Part shown: positions 44,116 through 53,275 of the stretch, piece after piece
Layout of the letters: each line of letters begins with the position of its first letter
How positions within the stretch are numbered: position 1 is the stretch's first letter
Source: an uncultured Porphyromonadaceae bacterium
Lineage (GTDB): Bacteria; Bacteroidota; Bacteroidia; Bacteroidales; Muribaculaceae
Direction of reading: 5' to 3'
Assembly (NCBI GenBank): GCA_946410185.1
Contig: CAMJZI010000006.1
Coordinates: 1-61,415 of the forward strand
DNA: 61,415 nucleotides
Made by a program: the position numbers and the translations under genes
Notes under the pieces: generated by a model
The model's input: the letters and a program-made list of their open reading frames with translations, nothing else
What the model was told of the DNA's origin: nothing
The model's database searches: none

Positions 44116-45318
44116 TTACTCAGTTGCTGGTATGATAAAGGTGTATGTACCCATAATATCATTGAAGAAAATATAGTACTTGTCAGCGGTGACCTTAATC
44201 TTGTCACCACCAACAGCACCCATACCATAGGGGAACTCACTGCCACCCCACCAGCTGGTTTCATCTGAGGGATCGGCAGCGAACTGGACTTCAGCATCTT
44301 CGCCAAATGTCATGCCAATGAACCAGTCATGGTTCTGAGAACCATCCATCGTGCTGACAGCGCTCATCGGGTTGAGTAATGGACTCCATGCGGTTTCCTG
44401 ATAGCTGCCAGGCATGTAGATCATCTCATAGAGTTCAGGCTCTTTCTCATACTTTTCAATCGTAATCTCACCATCTGAATTAATCAGGATGGTGTAGTAG
44501 CCTTCCTCCTTGATAATGATATTCTGGTCCTTTTCTTCTCTTTCGAGGAAATTTCCAGGATCCTTAATATTATCATAGTTGAGCTGTTCGTCCCAGCTAC
44601 CTGGGATATGAACGAATTTGAACTGACCGCCCTCGGGGAAATAGCCGACATACATCGAACCAGCCATGAATGTGCCATCGGTATCGTAAGCAGGATACAT
44701 CGGGATGAGTGATTCACCCACATTGGCCACGCCGTCGTTGTGCCAAGAGCCATCACCGATACAGTCACCGATAAGATACCAAACGTCATAGACCTCATCA
44801 GCATTGATATAGTATGGTCTCACCTTGATGGGCAGCACATTGGAGTAGATGGTCTGGGCTCCGGGAGTCGAAGCGCTCAGACGCAGATAAACGGTCATCT
44901 CGTCGGGAATCACACTATCCTCGGTCCACTTTTGAATCCTTACTAACGCCTTCGCCAATTGAACGGCCGAGAGATCACCGCTACAGCCGGCAAAGACGCC
45001 CTTGACTACATCATAGTTAGCCATCGTCAGGCCACTCTCATCAGCCTTTGCTTGAGCGACTGAAATCGTCCATTTGTCGGTGGGAGAGACCTCAAACTGG
45101 TATTCCACAGCAGCTGGCCAGCCGCCATAATCGGGCTGCGACCAGGTGAAGGGGATACTTGTGGAATGATTCAGGTCCACATTGTTGTTCACAGGGTTAT
45201 TGAGCGTGAAACCAGTGGGTTGTACCAGCGTGGGATTGGAATCACGGTCATCCTCGCACGCCGTGAACACAAGCATCATGCTCAACAACATCAGTGATGA
45301 TAAAAATATCTTTTTCAT
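44116..45318 (-). CDS. susE: SusE-like outer-membrane starch-binding lipoprotein
   Basis: The 400-residue lipoprotein (lipobox VFTACEDD, cysteine near 21) carries an N-terminal SusE domain (NVDLNHSTSIPFTWSQPDYG, about 48-67). Two carbohydrate-binding modules follow (VWYLIGDCIGDGSWHND near 180; MIYMPGSYQETAWSPLLNP near 300). It follows susD by 45 bp. Its role is holding starch at the cell surface; aromatic residues in the modules would stack on glucose rings. Confidence 0.88.
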   Translation of the reverse strand: MKKIFLSSLMLLSMMLVFTACEDDRDSNPTLVQPTGFTLNNPVNNNVDLNHSTSIPFTWSQPDYGGWPAAVEYQFEVSPTDKWTISVAQAKADESGLTMANYDVVKGVFAGCSGDLSAVQLAKALVRIQKWTEDSVIPDEMTVYLRLSASTPGAQTIYSNVLPIKVRPYYINADEVYDVWYLIGDCIGDGSWHNDGVANVGESLIPMYPAYDTDGTFMAGSMYVGYFPEGGQFKFVHIPGSWDEQLNYDNIKDPGNFLEREEKDQNIIIKEEGYYTILINSDGEITIEKYEKEPELYEMIYMPGSYQETAWSPLLNPMSAVSTMDGSQNHDWFIGMTFGEDAEVQFAADPSDETSWWGGSEFPYGMGAVGGDKIKVTADKYYIFFNDIMGTYTFIIPATE

Positions 45319-45362
45319 ATTTTGATTGTCTTAATTATATAATGTTAGACATTGGTGTAGCA

Positions 45363-47024
45363 TCAATAACCCGGATTCTGAGTCAGCCTCGGATTGGCAA
45401 TCAGGTCATCGTTGGGAATGGCAAAAATGTTACGATCAGCCGAGAAGGGGCGACCCTCATAGGCTCCACCCTTCCATTGCCACAGGTAATCATTGTTGCC
45501 ACCAAACTTGCCAAAGCGGATCAAATCCACACGGCGACGGCCCTCGAAGTAGAACTCGCGGCTCCACTCTGACAGAATCTGATCGAGCGTCACGCTGCGC
45601 AGCTCATTGGCATGGGCACGGCGGCGCAGGATGTTGATGTTCTCCCTGGCTTCGTCGGAGTTGCCCTGGCGGAAGAGTGCCTCGGCAAGGGTCAGATAAG
45701 CCTCGGCCTTGCGCATGTAGAACAGGTGGGAGTCGGCAAAAGTGATGCTGGAACTCTTGCTGCCGTCAGTCTTGAGGTTGGTGAACTTGGCGATTGCGTA
45801 TCCGTAGGTGAAGTCTGACTCATTCTCCACGTTCAGATGGCGACCGACGGTCTCGAACAGGGCGCGGTCATCGCCGGCAGCCTCGTATACCTCATAGGCG
45901 TGAGCCTCGGGGGCATCATCGTTGGGGAAGAACTGCCTGATGAGCTCGGGACGGGCACGGTTGCCACCCCACGTGCTGTTGTCATACAGGCCGTTAATCT
46001 CGTTGGGATCCCACATGCTGGGATGCATGTCGGCGTCATAGGTGGAGCAGATCAGGAAGTTGGTGCCGCCCCAAGAGGTGGTGCGTTCACAATCCTGAAT
46101 AACGGGGAACAGAGCCTCCTCCGAAGCGCCGTTGGTGCCATTGTCGCCCATGAACAGGGTCTGATAGGCCGTGTACTCGCGGTAGATGCCGTCAGTACCC
46201 TCACCGGCGTAGCCCTGAGTGTGCAACTTGTAGGGCGAGTCAATGACCTTGCGGGCATACTCGGCAGCCTTGTCCCATTTCGGGGTGCCGGTATAGACCT
46301 CCCAGTTCAAGTACAGGCGGGCCAGCAGCATCCATGCTGCAGCCTTATCCACACGACCGTAGCCCTCCTCGTGATACTTCTTGGGCTTGGGTTCACTCAG
46401 GATGTTACTATTGTCACCAGAGTCCTCACCCACGATGGCCAGCAGTTCATGCTCGATGAACTGGCACACCTCGGCACGGGGCATCTGATCGGGATCATCA
46501 CCCGAGATGACGGTAGAGAAGGGGATGTCGCCAAAGGCGTCGGTCAGCAAGTAGTACTGGAAGGCGCGCAGGAAGCGGATCTCGGCCGTCATCGTGGCAT
46601 CGTAGTCAGCAAACTTCTCCATATACTGGTTGCAGAAGGTGATACCGATACACAGACCGTAGTAATAACCACGCAGCATCGGGTGGCTGGCGTCGTAGGA
46701 GTTGTGACAATACTCGGGAATACCCGTATCACCCCAGCCGCAAATGGCCTCGTCGGTGGTCAACTCGTTGGAGTTCCACATCTGGCGGTACTTGTGCTGG
46801 AAACCGCCGTCCAGACCATCCACGTCAGGGTTTGCGTCGCCACCGTCGTTGCCTGAGGTAGCAAACACCGAGTAGCACTTGTTGAACAACTCCTCGGCAC
46901 CGACATCGCTCTGCAGCGACGGGTCGATAGGCTCCACGTCCAGGTCATTGATGCACGAGGTCAAGCCTCCGGCAATCAACATGGCAGCAACAGCACACTG
47001 TATATATTTAAAAAACTTGTTCAT
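45363..47024 (-). CDS. susD: SusD-like outer-membrane glycan-binding lipoprotein
   Basis: The lid of the SusCD pair, which captures starch fragments for SusC. The 553-residue lipoprotein (lipobox GGLTSCIND, cysteine near 24) shows SusD/RagB features: LYNKCYSVFA-type opening (ELFNKCYSVFATSG), FLRAFQYYLLTDAFGDIPFS near residue 150, and the closing domain FYMRKAEAYLTLAEALFRQG and EFYFEGRRRVDLIRFGKFG. The end FAIPNDDLIANPRLTQNPGY is typical of the family. It follows susC by 42 bp. Confidence 0.95.
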   Translation of the reverse strand: MNKFFKYIQCAVAAMLIAGGLTSCINDLDVEPIDPSLQSDVGAEELFNKCYSVFATSGNDGGDANPDVDGLDGGFQHKYRQMWNSNELTTDEAICGWGDTGIPEYCHNSYDASHPMLRGYYYGLCIGITFCNQYMEKFADYDATMTAEIRFLRAFQYYLLTDAFGDIPFSTVISGDDPDQMPRAEVCQFIEHELLAIVGEDSGDNSNILSEPKPKKYHEEGYGRVDKAAAWMLLARLYLNWEVYTGTPKWDKAAEYARKVIDSPYKLHTQGYAGEGTDGIYREYTAYQTLFMGDNGTNGASEEALFPVIQDCERTTSWGGTNFLICSTYDADMHPSMWDPNEINGLYDNSTWGGNRARPELIRQFFPNDDAPEAHAYEVYEAAGDDRALFETVGRHLNVENESDFTYGYAIAKFTNLKTDGSKSSSITFADSHLFYMRKAEAYLTLAEALFRQGNSDEARENINILRRRAHANELRSVTLDQILSEWSREFYFEGRRRVDLIRFGKFGGNNDYLWQWKGGAYEGRPFSADRNIFAIPNDDLIANPRLTQNPGY

Positions 47025-47066
47025 AGTGATTATTCTTGATAAATGAAATATAATGTGTCAACTCAA

Positions 47067-50000
47067 TCAGAAGTTCAGACTCAGACCGAGGATGAACGAA
47101 ATGGGACGGGGGAAGATATCGCCACCGATACCGCCAAAGATCTCGGGATCGATACCATCATACTTGGTGATGCAGAACACGTTGCTCACCGTGCCGTAGA
47201 TACGGCCGCCAATGCCATTGTAAGAGCCCCTCTTCAACAGGTTGTTGAAGCTGTAACCCAGCGTGATGTTGTCACACTTGAGGAACGAGGCGTTCTGTAC
47301 CCAGTAGTCGGTCATGATCGTGTTGTTGTCATAGGTCTGCCATCCCAGCTCTACCAACGACTTGGGACGGTTGTTCAGGTAGAAGCCCGAAACAGCCTCA
47401 AGTACCGATGCGGTGCTGGTGTTGTGGTAACCCTGCATCACATTGTTGAACATGTAGTTGCCGATGCTGGCACGCAGGCTGAAGCCGAAGTCCCAGTTCT
47501 TCCAGTCGATGCGCGAAGCCATACCCATGGTGATGGGAGCGTGCGGTGACTTGTAGAAGTACTTGTCGTCCTCGCTGATCGAGCCGTCGCCGTTGCGGTC
47601 AACGACCTGGCCCTCGATGGGCTTGCCGTCCACACCGTAAACCTGCTGGAACACATAGAAACTGTGAGAGGGATGTCCCACGGCATGAGCCTGGACGTTA
47701 CCGTTGATGCCGATGCCGCCGGTCATCACCTTGAACGAAGGATCCTTGTCGAGCAGCTCGGTAATCTTGTTGCTGTTGTACGTCAGGTTGTAGTCGATGG
47801 TCCACAACAGGTCATTGGTAGAGATGGCCTTCCAGTTCAACGAGAACTCGATACCCGTGTTGCGCAGCGAACCGATGTTCTTGTAGAAGGCGTTCTTGAA
47901 GCTGGTCAGTGCCGAGAAGGCGGTCCAGTTCAACAGGTCGGTAGTCTTGCGGTAATACCAGTCGATGCTACCGCTCAGGCGCTGATTCATGATACCCCAG
48001 TCCAGACCGATGTTGGTCGTTGTAGTGGTCTCCCACTTGAGCTCGGGGTTATACACGTTGGGCTTCACCTTGGTACCGTCGCCCAGCAGGTCGTAGTAGG
48101 AACCCACGCTGCCGTTGCTGATAACGTAGTTGTTGAAATAGTTGTAGTCGCCGATGCCTTCCTGCTGGCCGGTCTTACCCCAACCCAGACGCAGTTTCAT
48201 GTCGCTGAAGGGGCCGTCCTTCATGAAGGCCTCCTCGTTGACCTTCCAAGCCAGGGCTGCCGACGGGAACAGTGCCCAGTGCTTCTTGAAGCGCGACGAG
48301 CCGTCATAACGCATGGTGAAGGTCAACAGGTAGCGGTTATCATAGGTATAATTGGCACGGCCAAAGAACGACACGAGGAAATTCTCGGTGCGGTAACCCA
48401 GACCGTTATTCTGGCGATAGACACCTGAGCCATAGATCTTGCCGGCCTTGCTGTCGCCGATGTTGTAATTATAGCCAGGTATCCACTGGCCAGGAAGGCC
48501 CGAGAGGGCGCCTTCGTTCTTGGCATCGTCGGTGGTGAACACGAGCGACGAGTTGCTGGGGTAGGTGCCCCATGACTCGTTGTACTCCTTGCGCCAGTTG
48601 TGCTGCCACTCGTAACCGGCCATGATGTCGAAGTGGTGCTTGTCGTTGAAGTCCTTGTAGTACTGGGCATAGGTGCTCAGCTGCAGGTTCTCCTTGCTCT
48701 GGGTGTAATAGCTGTTGTTGCCGTAGTAGTTGGACGTGTTGCTGACATTGGCGCTGATGTTGTGGCCATTACCGCCAGTGAAGTCGCCACCCAGGGTCAG
48801 GTGGAGCCTCAGGTCCTCAAAGCCATGAATCTTGTAATCGATGTCGGCACTACCGATAAACGAGTGGGCCTTACCTGTGTTGTCATGGTTGTCGAGCATG
48901 GCCACAGGGTTGTAGGGGGCATTGCCGTTCTTGGTGTAGTCGCCCCAACCTGGATCGGTGGTATTCAACTGCAACCAATCAAAATAGCCGCCAACGCAGT
49001 CGTACATCGGGTCGCTCGAGCGAACAGGTTGCGTCGGGTCCATGCGCACGGCGTTGCCCACAGCACCGGTGTCGGCCCAGCGCGACTTAGTCCATGCCAG
49101 CTTACCGTTCAGGTTCATGGTCAAGTGGTCGTCAAAGAACGAGGGATTCAAGTTAAGGGCTACCGTGTAGCGCTTGAAGTCCGAGGTCTTGAGGATACCC
49201 TGCTGGTCGGTATAACCCAGCGAGATGCGGTAAGGCAGATAATCCATTACCGAGCCAGCCAGCGTCACGTTGTGGTCGTGGCTCAGGGCGGTGCGGTAAA
49301 TCTCGTTCTGCCAGTCGGTGTTGGCATTGCCAAGCAGTGACAGGGCGGTCTCCTCGCGGGTGTCACCGGCGAAGATCTTCTTCACAAAAGCACGGTACTC
49401 GTCGCCGTCCATCACGTCGATGGTCTTCTTCTTCATGCTCCAGGTCACACTACCGTTGTAGGCTACCTGGGGACGCTGGCCGCGACGACCCTTCTTGGTG
49501 GTGATGATGATGACGCCGTTACTGCCGCGGCTACCGTAGATAGCGGTTGCCGAAGCGTCCTTCAACACGTTGAAACTCTCGATGTCCTGGGGGTTCACCA
49601 GCGACAGGGGATTGGACAGACCGCTCACGCCGTTGTTATCCATGGCAATACCGTCGATAACGATGAGCGGGTTGTTGCTGGCGTTCAGTGACGAACCGCC
49701 GCGGATGCGGATGGTGGCGCCGCCACCGGGGCTACCGTCACCGCTGGTGACGCTCACACCGGCAATCTTACCGCCCAGCATGTCCTGAGCGCTCACAACG
49801 ACACCCTTGTTCTTGGCATCGGGCTTTAGGGCCGCTACCGAACCGGTCAAGTCGTTTTTCTTAACGACACCGTAACCGATGACCACCAGATTTTCAAGCA
49901 TCTGGGTGCTCTCGGCGAGGGTGACTACCACGTCGCTGGCTGCGGTCACCTCCTGGGTGTCGTAGCCAATCGACGAAATCTGGAGCTTGGCGCCCTGGGG

Positions 50001-50210
50001 CACGCCTTCGAGGGTGAAGAGACCGTCAAAGTCGGTCACCGTTCCCTGTTGCGTGCCAACGACACGAACACTCGCGCCGATGACAGGCTCGCCGGTAGCA
50101 TCCTTAACAAGGCCATTCACAGTAATCTGTGCATAGGCTCCAAGCGACAGGAATAATCCCATCACAAGGGTGAGAATCCTAAACGGAATTCTGATGTTTA
50201 CCTGCTTCAT
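47067..50210 (-). CDS. susC: SusC-like TonB-dependent transporter
   Basis: Imports malto-oligosaccharides through the outer membrane using TonB energy. The 1047-residue protein has a signal peptide ending GAYAQ (near 28) and a carboxypeptidase-like domain (VNGLVKDATGEPVIGASVRV). The TonB box and plug follow (LENLVVIGYGVVKKNDLTGS; IRIRGGSSLNASNNPLIVID; GSRGSNGVIIITTKKGRRGQ). The barrel ends FILGLSLNF with a terminal aromatic residue. It is the first gene of the susCDE run, with a leader of about 120 bases. Confidence 0.96.
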   Translation of the reverse strand: MKQVNIRIPFRILTLVMGLFLSLGAYAQITVNGLVKDATGEPVIGASVRVVGTQQGTVTDFDGLFTLEGVPQGAKLQISSIGYDTQEVTAASDVVVTLAESTQMLENLVVIGYGVVKKNDLTGSVAALKPDAKNKGVVVSAQDMLGGKIAGVSVTSGDGSPGGGATIRIRGGSSLNASNNPLIVIDGIAMDNNGVSGLSNPLSLVNPQDIESFNVLKDASATAIYGSRGSNGVIIITTKKGRRGQRPQVAYNGSVTWSMKKKTIDVMDGDEYRAFVKKIFAGDTREETALSLLGNANTDWQNEIYRTALSHDHNVTLAGSVMDYLPYRISLGYTDQQGILKTSDFKRYTVALNLNPSFFDDHLTMNLNGKLAWTKSRWADTGAVGNAVRMDPTQPVRSSDPMYDCVGGYFDWLQLNTTDPGWGDYTKNGNAPYNPVAMLDNHDNTGKAHSFIGSADIDYKIHGFEDLRLHLTLGGDFTGGNGHNISANVSNTSNYYGNNSYYTQSKENLQLSTYAQYYKDFNDKHHFDIMAGYEWQHNWRKEYNESWGTYPSNSSLVFTTDDAKNEGALSGLPGQWIPGYNYNIGDSKAGKIYGSGVYRQNNGLGYRTENFLVSFFGRANYTYDNRYLLTFTMRYDGSSRFKKHWALFPSAALAWKVNEEAFMKDGPFSDMKLRLGWGKTGQQEGIGDYNYFNNYVISNGSVGSYYDLLGDGTKVKPNVYNPELKWETTTTTNIGLDWGIMNQRLSGSIDWYYRKTTDLLNWTAFSALTSFKNAFYKNIGSLRNTGIEFSLNWKAISTNDLLWTIDYNLTYNSNKITELLDKDPSFKVMTGGIGINGNVQAHAVGHPSHSFYVFQQVYGVDGKPIEGQVVDRNGDGSISEDDKYFYKSPHAPITMGMASRIDWKNWDFGFSLRASIGNYMFNNVMQGYHNTSTASVLEAVSGFYLNNRPKSLVELGWQTYDNNTIMTDYWVQNASFLKCDNITLGYSFNNLLKRGSYNGIGGRIYGTVSNVFCITKYDGIDPEIFGGIGGDIFPRPISFILGLSLNF

Positions 50211-50297
50211 TTTTAAATTTTTAAAGTTAATATTATGTTGGTTATTAATTGTTTAATCCATTTTTTACGTGTCCTGAACAATCATGTTGTCTAATCG

Positions 50298-50316
50298 ACG
50301 GCCATCAACAGGCCGT
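50298..50316 (-). promoter_or_regulatory. Stem-loop in susC leader
   Basis: ACGGCC (50298-50303) and GGCCGT (50311-50316) flank a 7-base loop. The hairpin lies about 15-33 bases into the predicted susC transcript and could affect mRNA stability or translation. No riboswitch family was recognised. Confidence 0.5.
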
Positions 50317-50337
50317 TTTAGGGCAAGTTTAACATGG

Positions 50338-50345
50338 CAAAAATA
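50338..50345 (-). promoter_or_regulatory. -7 box (TATTTTTG) of sus operon
   Basis: Minus-strand full match to TAnnTTTG with no -33 element; the upstream stretch to the operator is nearly all A/T. The operator centre at 50408.5 lies 63.5 bp from the first base of the box. Confidence 0.68.
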
Positions 50346-50401
50346 GCGTTTTTAGTTTTAATTATCTTTATTTTATAATGTTAAATTTTTCATTAAACAA
50401 A

Positions 50402-50415
50402 TGCAATCGTTTGCG
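50402..50415. promoter_or_regulatory. LacI-family operator between susC and lacI
   Basis: TGCAATCGTTTGCG matches TGNAANCGNTTNCA except for the last base and is identical to the amylase site. For susC it is a distal site, near -77. For the lacI-type gene it contains TTTG at 50410-50413, the -33 box of that promoter. Confidence 0.8.
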
Positions 50416-50441
50416 CAATTCGTTTTTTCGTTATATCTTCG
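50410..50441 (+). promoter_or_regulatory. lacI-type gene promoter overlapping its operator
   Basis: TTTG (50410-50413), a 20-bp spacer, and TATCTTCG (50434-50441, one mismatch to TAnnTTTG). A bound regulator would cover the -33 box, which suggests negative autoregulation. Confidence 0.6.
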
Positions 50442-50508
50442 CACTTGGTTTCCAATTTCTATGACACAGCATCCGACCCTTGTCAGGGTCAAGAAAAACG
50501 TAATTAAC

Positions 50509-51540
50509 ATGGATGATAAGCAACACATGACAATGAAGGACATCGCCCGCGAACTGGGCGTGTCGGTAGCCACTGTGTCACGGGCGTTGAGCGATAGCCC
50601 CAGCATCTCGCGAGAGCGACGGCAGGCTATCCAGCAGTATGCCCGCGAGCACAATTATTTCCCTAACGTGATAGCCGAGCAGCTGCGCCACAGCCGCCGC
50701 AACCCGTCACGGGCCATCGGTGTGATTGTGCCCGAACTGGTGCATTACTATTTCTCGTCAATCCTCGACGGCATCGAGAGCGAAGCCTCGGCACGGGGAT
50801 ATCACATCATCGTGGCCAAGAGCAACGAGAGCTACGAGCGCGAGGTGCGCATCTGCGAGAGCATGCTCAAGAACAAGGTGTGCGGCATCATTGTCTCACA
50901 GGCCAAGGACACCGAGCGCTATGACCACTTCATGCACCTGGAAGCGGCGGGGGTGCCGCTGGTTTTCTATGACCGCATCTGCCCGGCATTGAACGCCAGC
51001 CGCGTCGTGGTCGACGACTACATGGGCACGATGAATGCCGTGTCACACCTCATCGAGACGGGGTGCCGGCGCATCGCCTTCTATGGCGCGCCCATGAGCA
51101 TGGTCATCGCCAAAAACCGCTTTAACGGCTACCGCGATGCCCTGTACAAGAAGGGATTGACCCTCGACGAGTCGCTCGTGAGGATCTGCGACAACCGCGC
51201 CGATGCCGAGCGCATCACGCCCACCATGATGCAGATTGAGAATCCGCCTGACGCATTCTTTGCCGTCAACGACGAGACGGCCATCGGCATCCTGTCGGTT
51301 GTCAAGCGTCTGGGATATTCAGTGCCCGACGAGGTGAGCATCTGCGGCTTTACCAACGGCTTTCGTGCCACGGTGTGCGACCCCATGCTCACGACGGTCG
51401 AGCAACGCGGCAGCCAAGTGGGAAAAGAGGCCGCCGACATCCTCATCGGCCTGGTCGAGGGAACACTGCCCCGTGACCGAGCCGAAAAACGCATCGTCAA
51501 AACCCGCCTGGTTGTCCGCGGCACCACCCGCCATCCCTAA
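50509..51540 (+). CDS. LacI-family regulator of the starch regulon
   Basis: The start at 50509 gives MDDKQHMTMKDIARELGVSV and 343 residues. The helix-turn-helix is TMKDIARELGVSVATVSRAL (about 8-27), followed by the hinge helix region (NVIAEQLRHSRRNPSRAIGV). The periplasmic-binding-protein-like sensor domain follows (VPELVHYYFSSILDGIESEA; FFAVNDETAIGILSVVKRLG). It is divergent from susC. B. thetaiotaomicron controls its sus locus with the unrelated SusR, so a LacI-type regulator is a different solution. The effector is probably maltose or a maltodextrin, by inference. Confidence 0.93.
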   Translation: MDDKQHMTMKDIARELGVSVATVSRALSDSPSISRERRQAIQQYAREHNYFPNVIAEQLRHSRRNPSRAIGVIVPELVHYYFSSILDGIESEASARGYHIIVAKSNESYEREVRICESMLKNKVCGIIVSQAKDTERYDHFMHLEAAGVPLVFYDRICPALNASRVVVDDYMGTMNAVSHLIETGCRRIAFYGAPMSMVIAKNRFNGYRDALYKKGLTLDESLVRICDNRADAERITPTMMQIENPPDAFFAVNDETAIGILSVVKRLGYSVPDEVSICGFTNGFRATVCDPMLTTVEQRGSQVGKEAADILIGLVEGTLPRDRAEKRIVKTRLVVRGTTRHP

Positions 51541-51669
51541 CCATCATATTTCTTTTAACGACAAGCGCAGAGAGTTCAGACGGCACAGGCAGACCCGATT
51601 TCAATTCATTGTTTTTCTTGTCGTGAACAAGCAGATAGTATCAACCCATCAAATTAATAATAAGAAAAA

Positions 51670-53145
51670 ATGACTAAATTATTTGCACTTCAAAAAAAGG
51701 CTTTAGTTGTTCTGTTGTTGATGTCAGGGCTATGCGCCATGGCACAAGTGGAAAGGCCCAGACTGATTGTGGGACTGGTTGTGGACCAGATGAGGTGGGA
51801 CTACCTCTATAACTACCAGTGGGGCGAAGGCGGCTTCAAGACCCTGCTCCACGACGGCTACCGCTTCAACAACACCATCATCGACTATGTGCCCACCGTC
51901 ACCGCCGCGGGCCATGCAAGCATCTACACCGGCACAACGCCCGCCTTTCACGGCATCGCCGGCAACAACTTCTTGCTGCACGGCAAGAATGTGACCAGCG
52001 TGCAGGATGACACCGAGCGCGGCGTGGGCGGCAACGAGAAGACCCGAGGCAAGTCGCCACGCAACCTCATCACCACCACCATTGCCGACCAGTTGCAACT
52101 GGCCACCAACTTCAAGAGCCGCACCGTGGGCATTGCCCTCAAGGACCGCGCCGCCATCCTGCCCGCCGGCCATCACCCGGTGGGCGCCTACTGGTATGAC
52201 GGCGACAGCAAGTCGATGGTGTCCAGCACCTACTACATGGACAAATTGCCCAAGTGGGTCGCCAACTTCAACAAGCAGCACCGCGACGAGCTGGCAAGCG
52301 ATGTGTACAACCTGCCCGTGGGCACCACGTTGACCTTTGCCATGGCCGAGCAGGCACTCATCAACGAGCAACTGGGCCAGGGCGACGCGACCGACATGCT
52401 CACCATCAGCGTCTCCAATACCGACATGTGCAGCCACTCCTTCGGCACTCACTCGCCCAAGGTGGACTCCATCTACATGCAACTCGATAGAGAAATCGCC
52501 CATTTCATCGAGGTTTTGGACCAGAGAATAGGCCGCGGCAACTACCTGCTGTTTCTCAGCGCCGACCATGGCGGCACCCACAGCTATCACCGCATGACTG
52601 CTCACGGGCTGCCCAGTGCCTGCTGGCACAACCCCGATGCCCTTGTCGCAGCCAACAAGGAGCTGGAAAATCAGTTCGGCGTCAAGAAGCTGATACAGGA
52701 CGAGATGGAATACACCTTCTGCCTCAATCACGCTGCTATCGACAGCGCAAGGCTCGACTACAACCTGGTGAAACGAGCCGCCTGCCTGGCACTGGAACAG
52801 CCCGAGGAAATCCAATGGGCCATTGATGTCGAGAACATCGACACCTACCCCATCCCCACCCTGCTCAAGGAGCGCATCAAGCTGGGCTACTTTCCACAGC
52901 GCAGCGGCGAGATTTACATCGTGCCACGCACTGGTGTCTATGCCGGCAAAATCGAGTGGGCAGGATCCAACCACGGCACCTGGAGCCAGAGCGACAGCCA
53001 CATCCCCCTCATCTTCATGGGCTGGCACGTCACGCCTGGCGAGACCTCACGCCTCACCCACATGACCGACATCGCCGCCACCGTGTGCGCCATGCTCCAC
53101 ATCCAGGCCCCCAACGGCTGTATCGGCACGCCCCTCATCGAGTAA
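51670..53145 (+). CDS. PafA-like alkaline phosphatase
   Basis: The 491-residue protein has a signal peptide ending LCAMAQ (near 26). RPRLIVGLVVDQMRWDYLYN carries the first metal aspartate, and PTVTAAGHASIYTG near residue 78 the nucleophilic threonine. LFLSADHGGTHSYHRM and NHGTWSQSDSHIPLIFMGW hold the remaining metal ligands. These match Bacteroidetes PafA, a periplasmic phosphatase active on many phosphate esters. It lies 129 bp after lacI on the same strand; sugar-phosphate use is possible but not shown. Confidence 0.9.
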   Translation: MTKLFALQKKALVVLLLMSGLCAMAQVERPRLIVGLVVDQMRWDYLYNYQWGEGGFKTLLHDGYRFNNTIIDYVPTVTAAGHASIYTGTTPAFHGIAGNNFLLHGKNVTSVQDDTERGVGGNEKTRGKSPRNLITTTIADQLQLATNFKSRTVGIALKDRAAILPAGHHPVGAYWYDGDSKSMVSSTYYMDKLPKWVANFNKQHRDELASDVYNLPVGTTLTFAMAEQALINEQLGQGDATDMLTISVSNTDMCSHSFGTHSPKVDSIYMQLDREIAHFIEVLDQRIGRGNYLLFLSADHGGTHSYHRMTAHGLPSACWHNPDALVAANKELENQFGVKKLIQDEMEYTFCLNHAAIDSARLDYNLVKRAACLALEQPEEIQWAIDVENIDTYPIPTLLKERIKLGYFPQRSGEIYIVPRTGVYAGKIEWAGSNHGTWSQSDSHIPLIFMGWHVTPGETSRLTHMTDIAATVCAMLHIQAPNGCIGTPLIE

Positions 53146-53167
53146 GAGCCTCAACCCGTCACTAATC

Positions 53168-53209
53168 CACACCGCCCGATATTGAAAAATCTTGAGCGGT
53201 GTGTTTTTC
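53168..53209 (+). terminator. Rho-independent terminator after PafA-like gene
   Basis: CACACCGC (53168-53175) pairs with GCGGTGTG (53196-53203), followed directly by a T-rich run. It lies 22 bases after the stop codon. Confidence 0.85.
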
Positions 53210-53225
53210 TTTATCGATAAAATTG

Positions 53226-53233
53226 TAACTTTG
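53226..53233 (+). promoter_or_regulatory. -7 box (TAACTTTG) for pepP
   Basis: Full match to TAnnTTTG, 42 bases before the ATG at 53276 and just after the preceding terminator. No clear -33 box. Confidence 0.55.
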
Positions 53234-53275
53234 CGGTGTTATTCTAGGAACCATAACATAAATACTATATAGCAA

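Noticed and set aside
51558-51625. ACGACAAG / CTTGTCGT inverted repeat between lacI and the phosphatase gene
   Set aside because: The arms are only 8 bp, separated by about 50 bases, without a T run or matching copies at other promoters; chance is a sufficient explanation.
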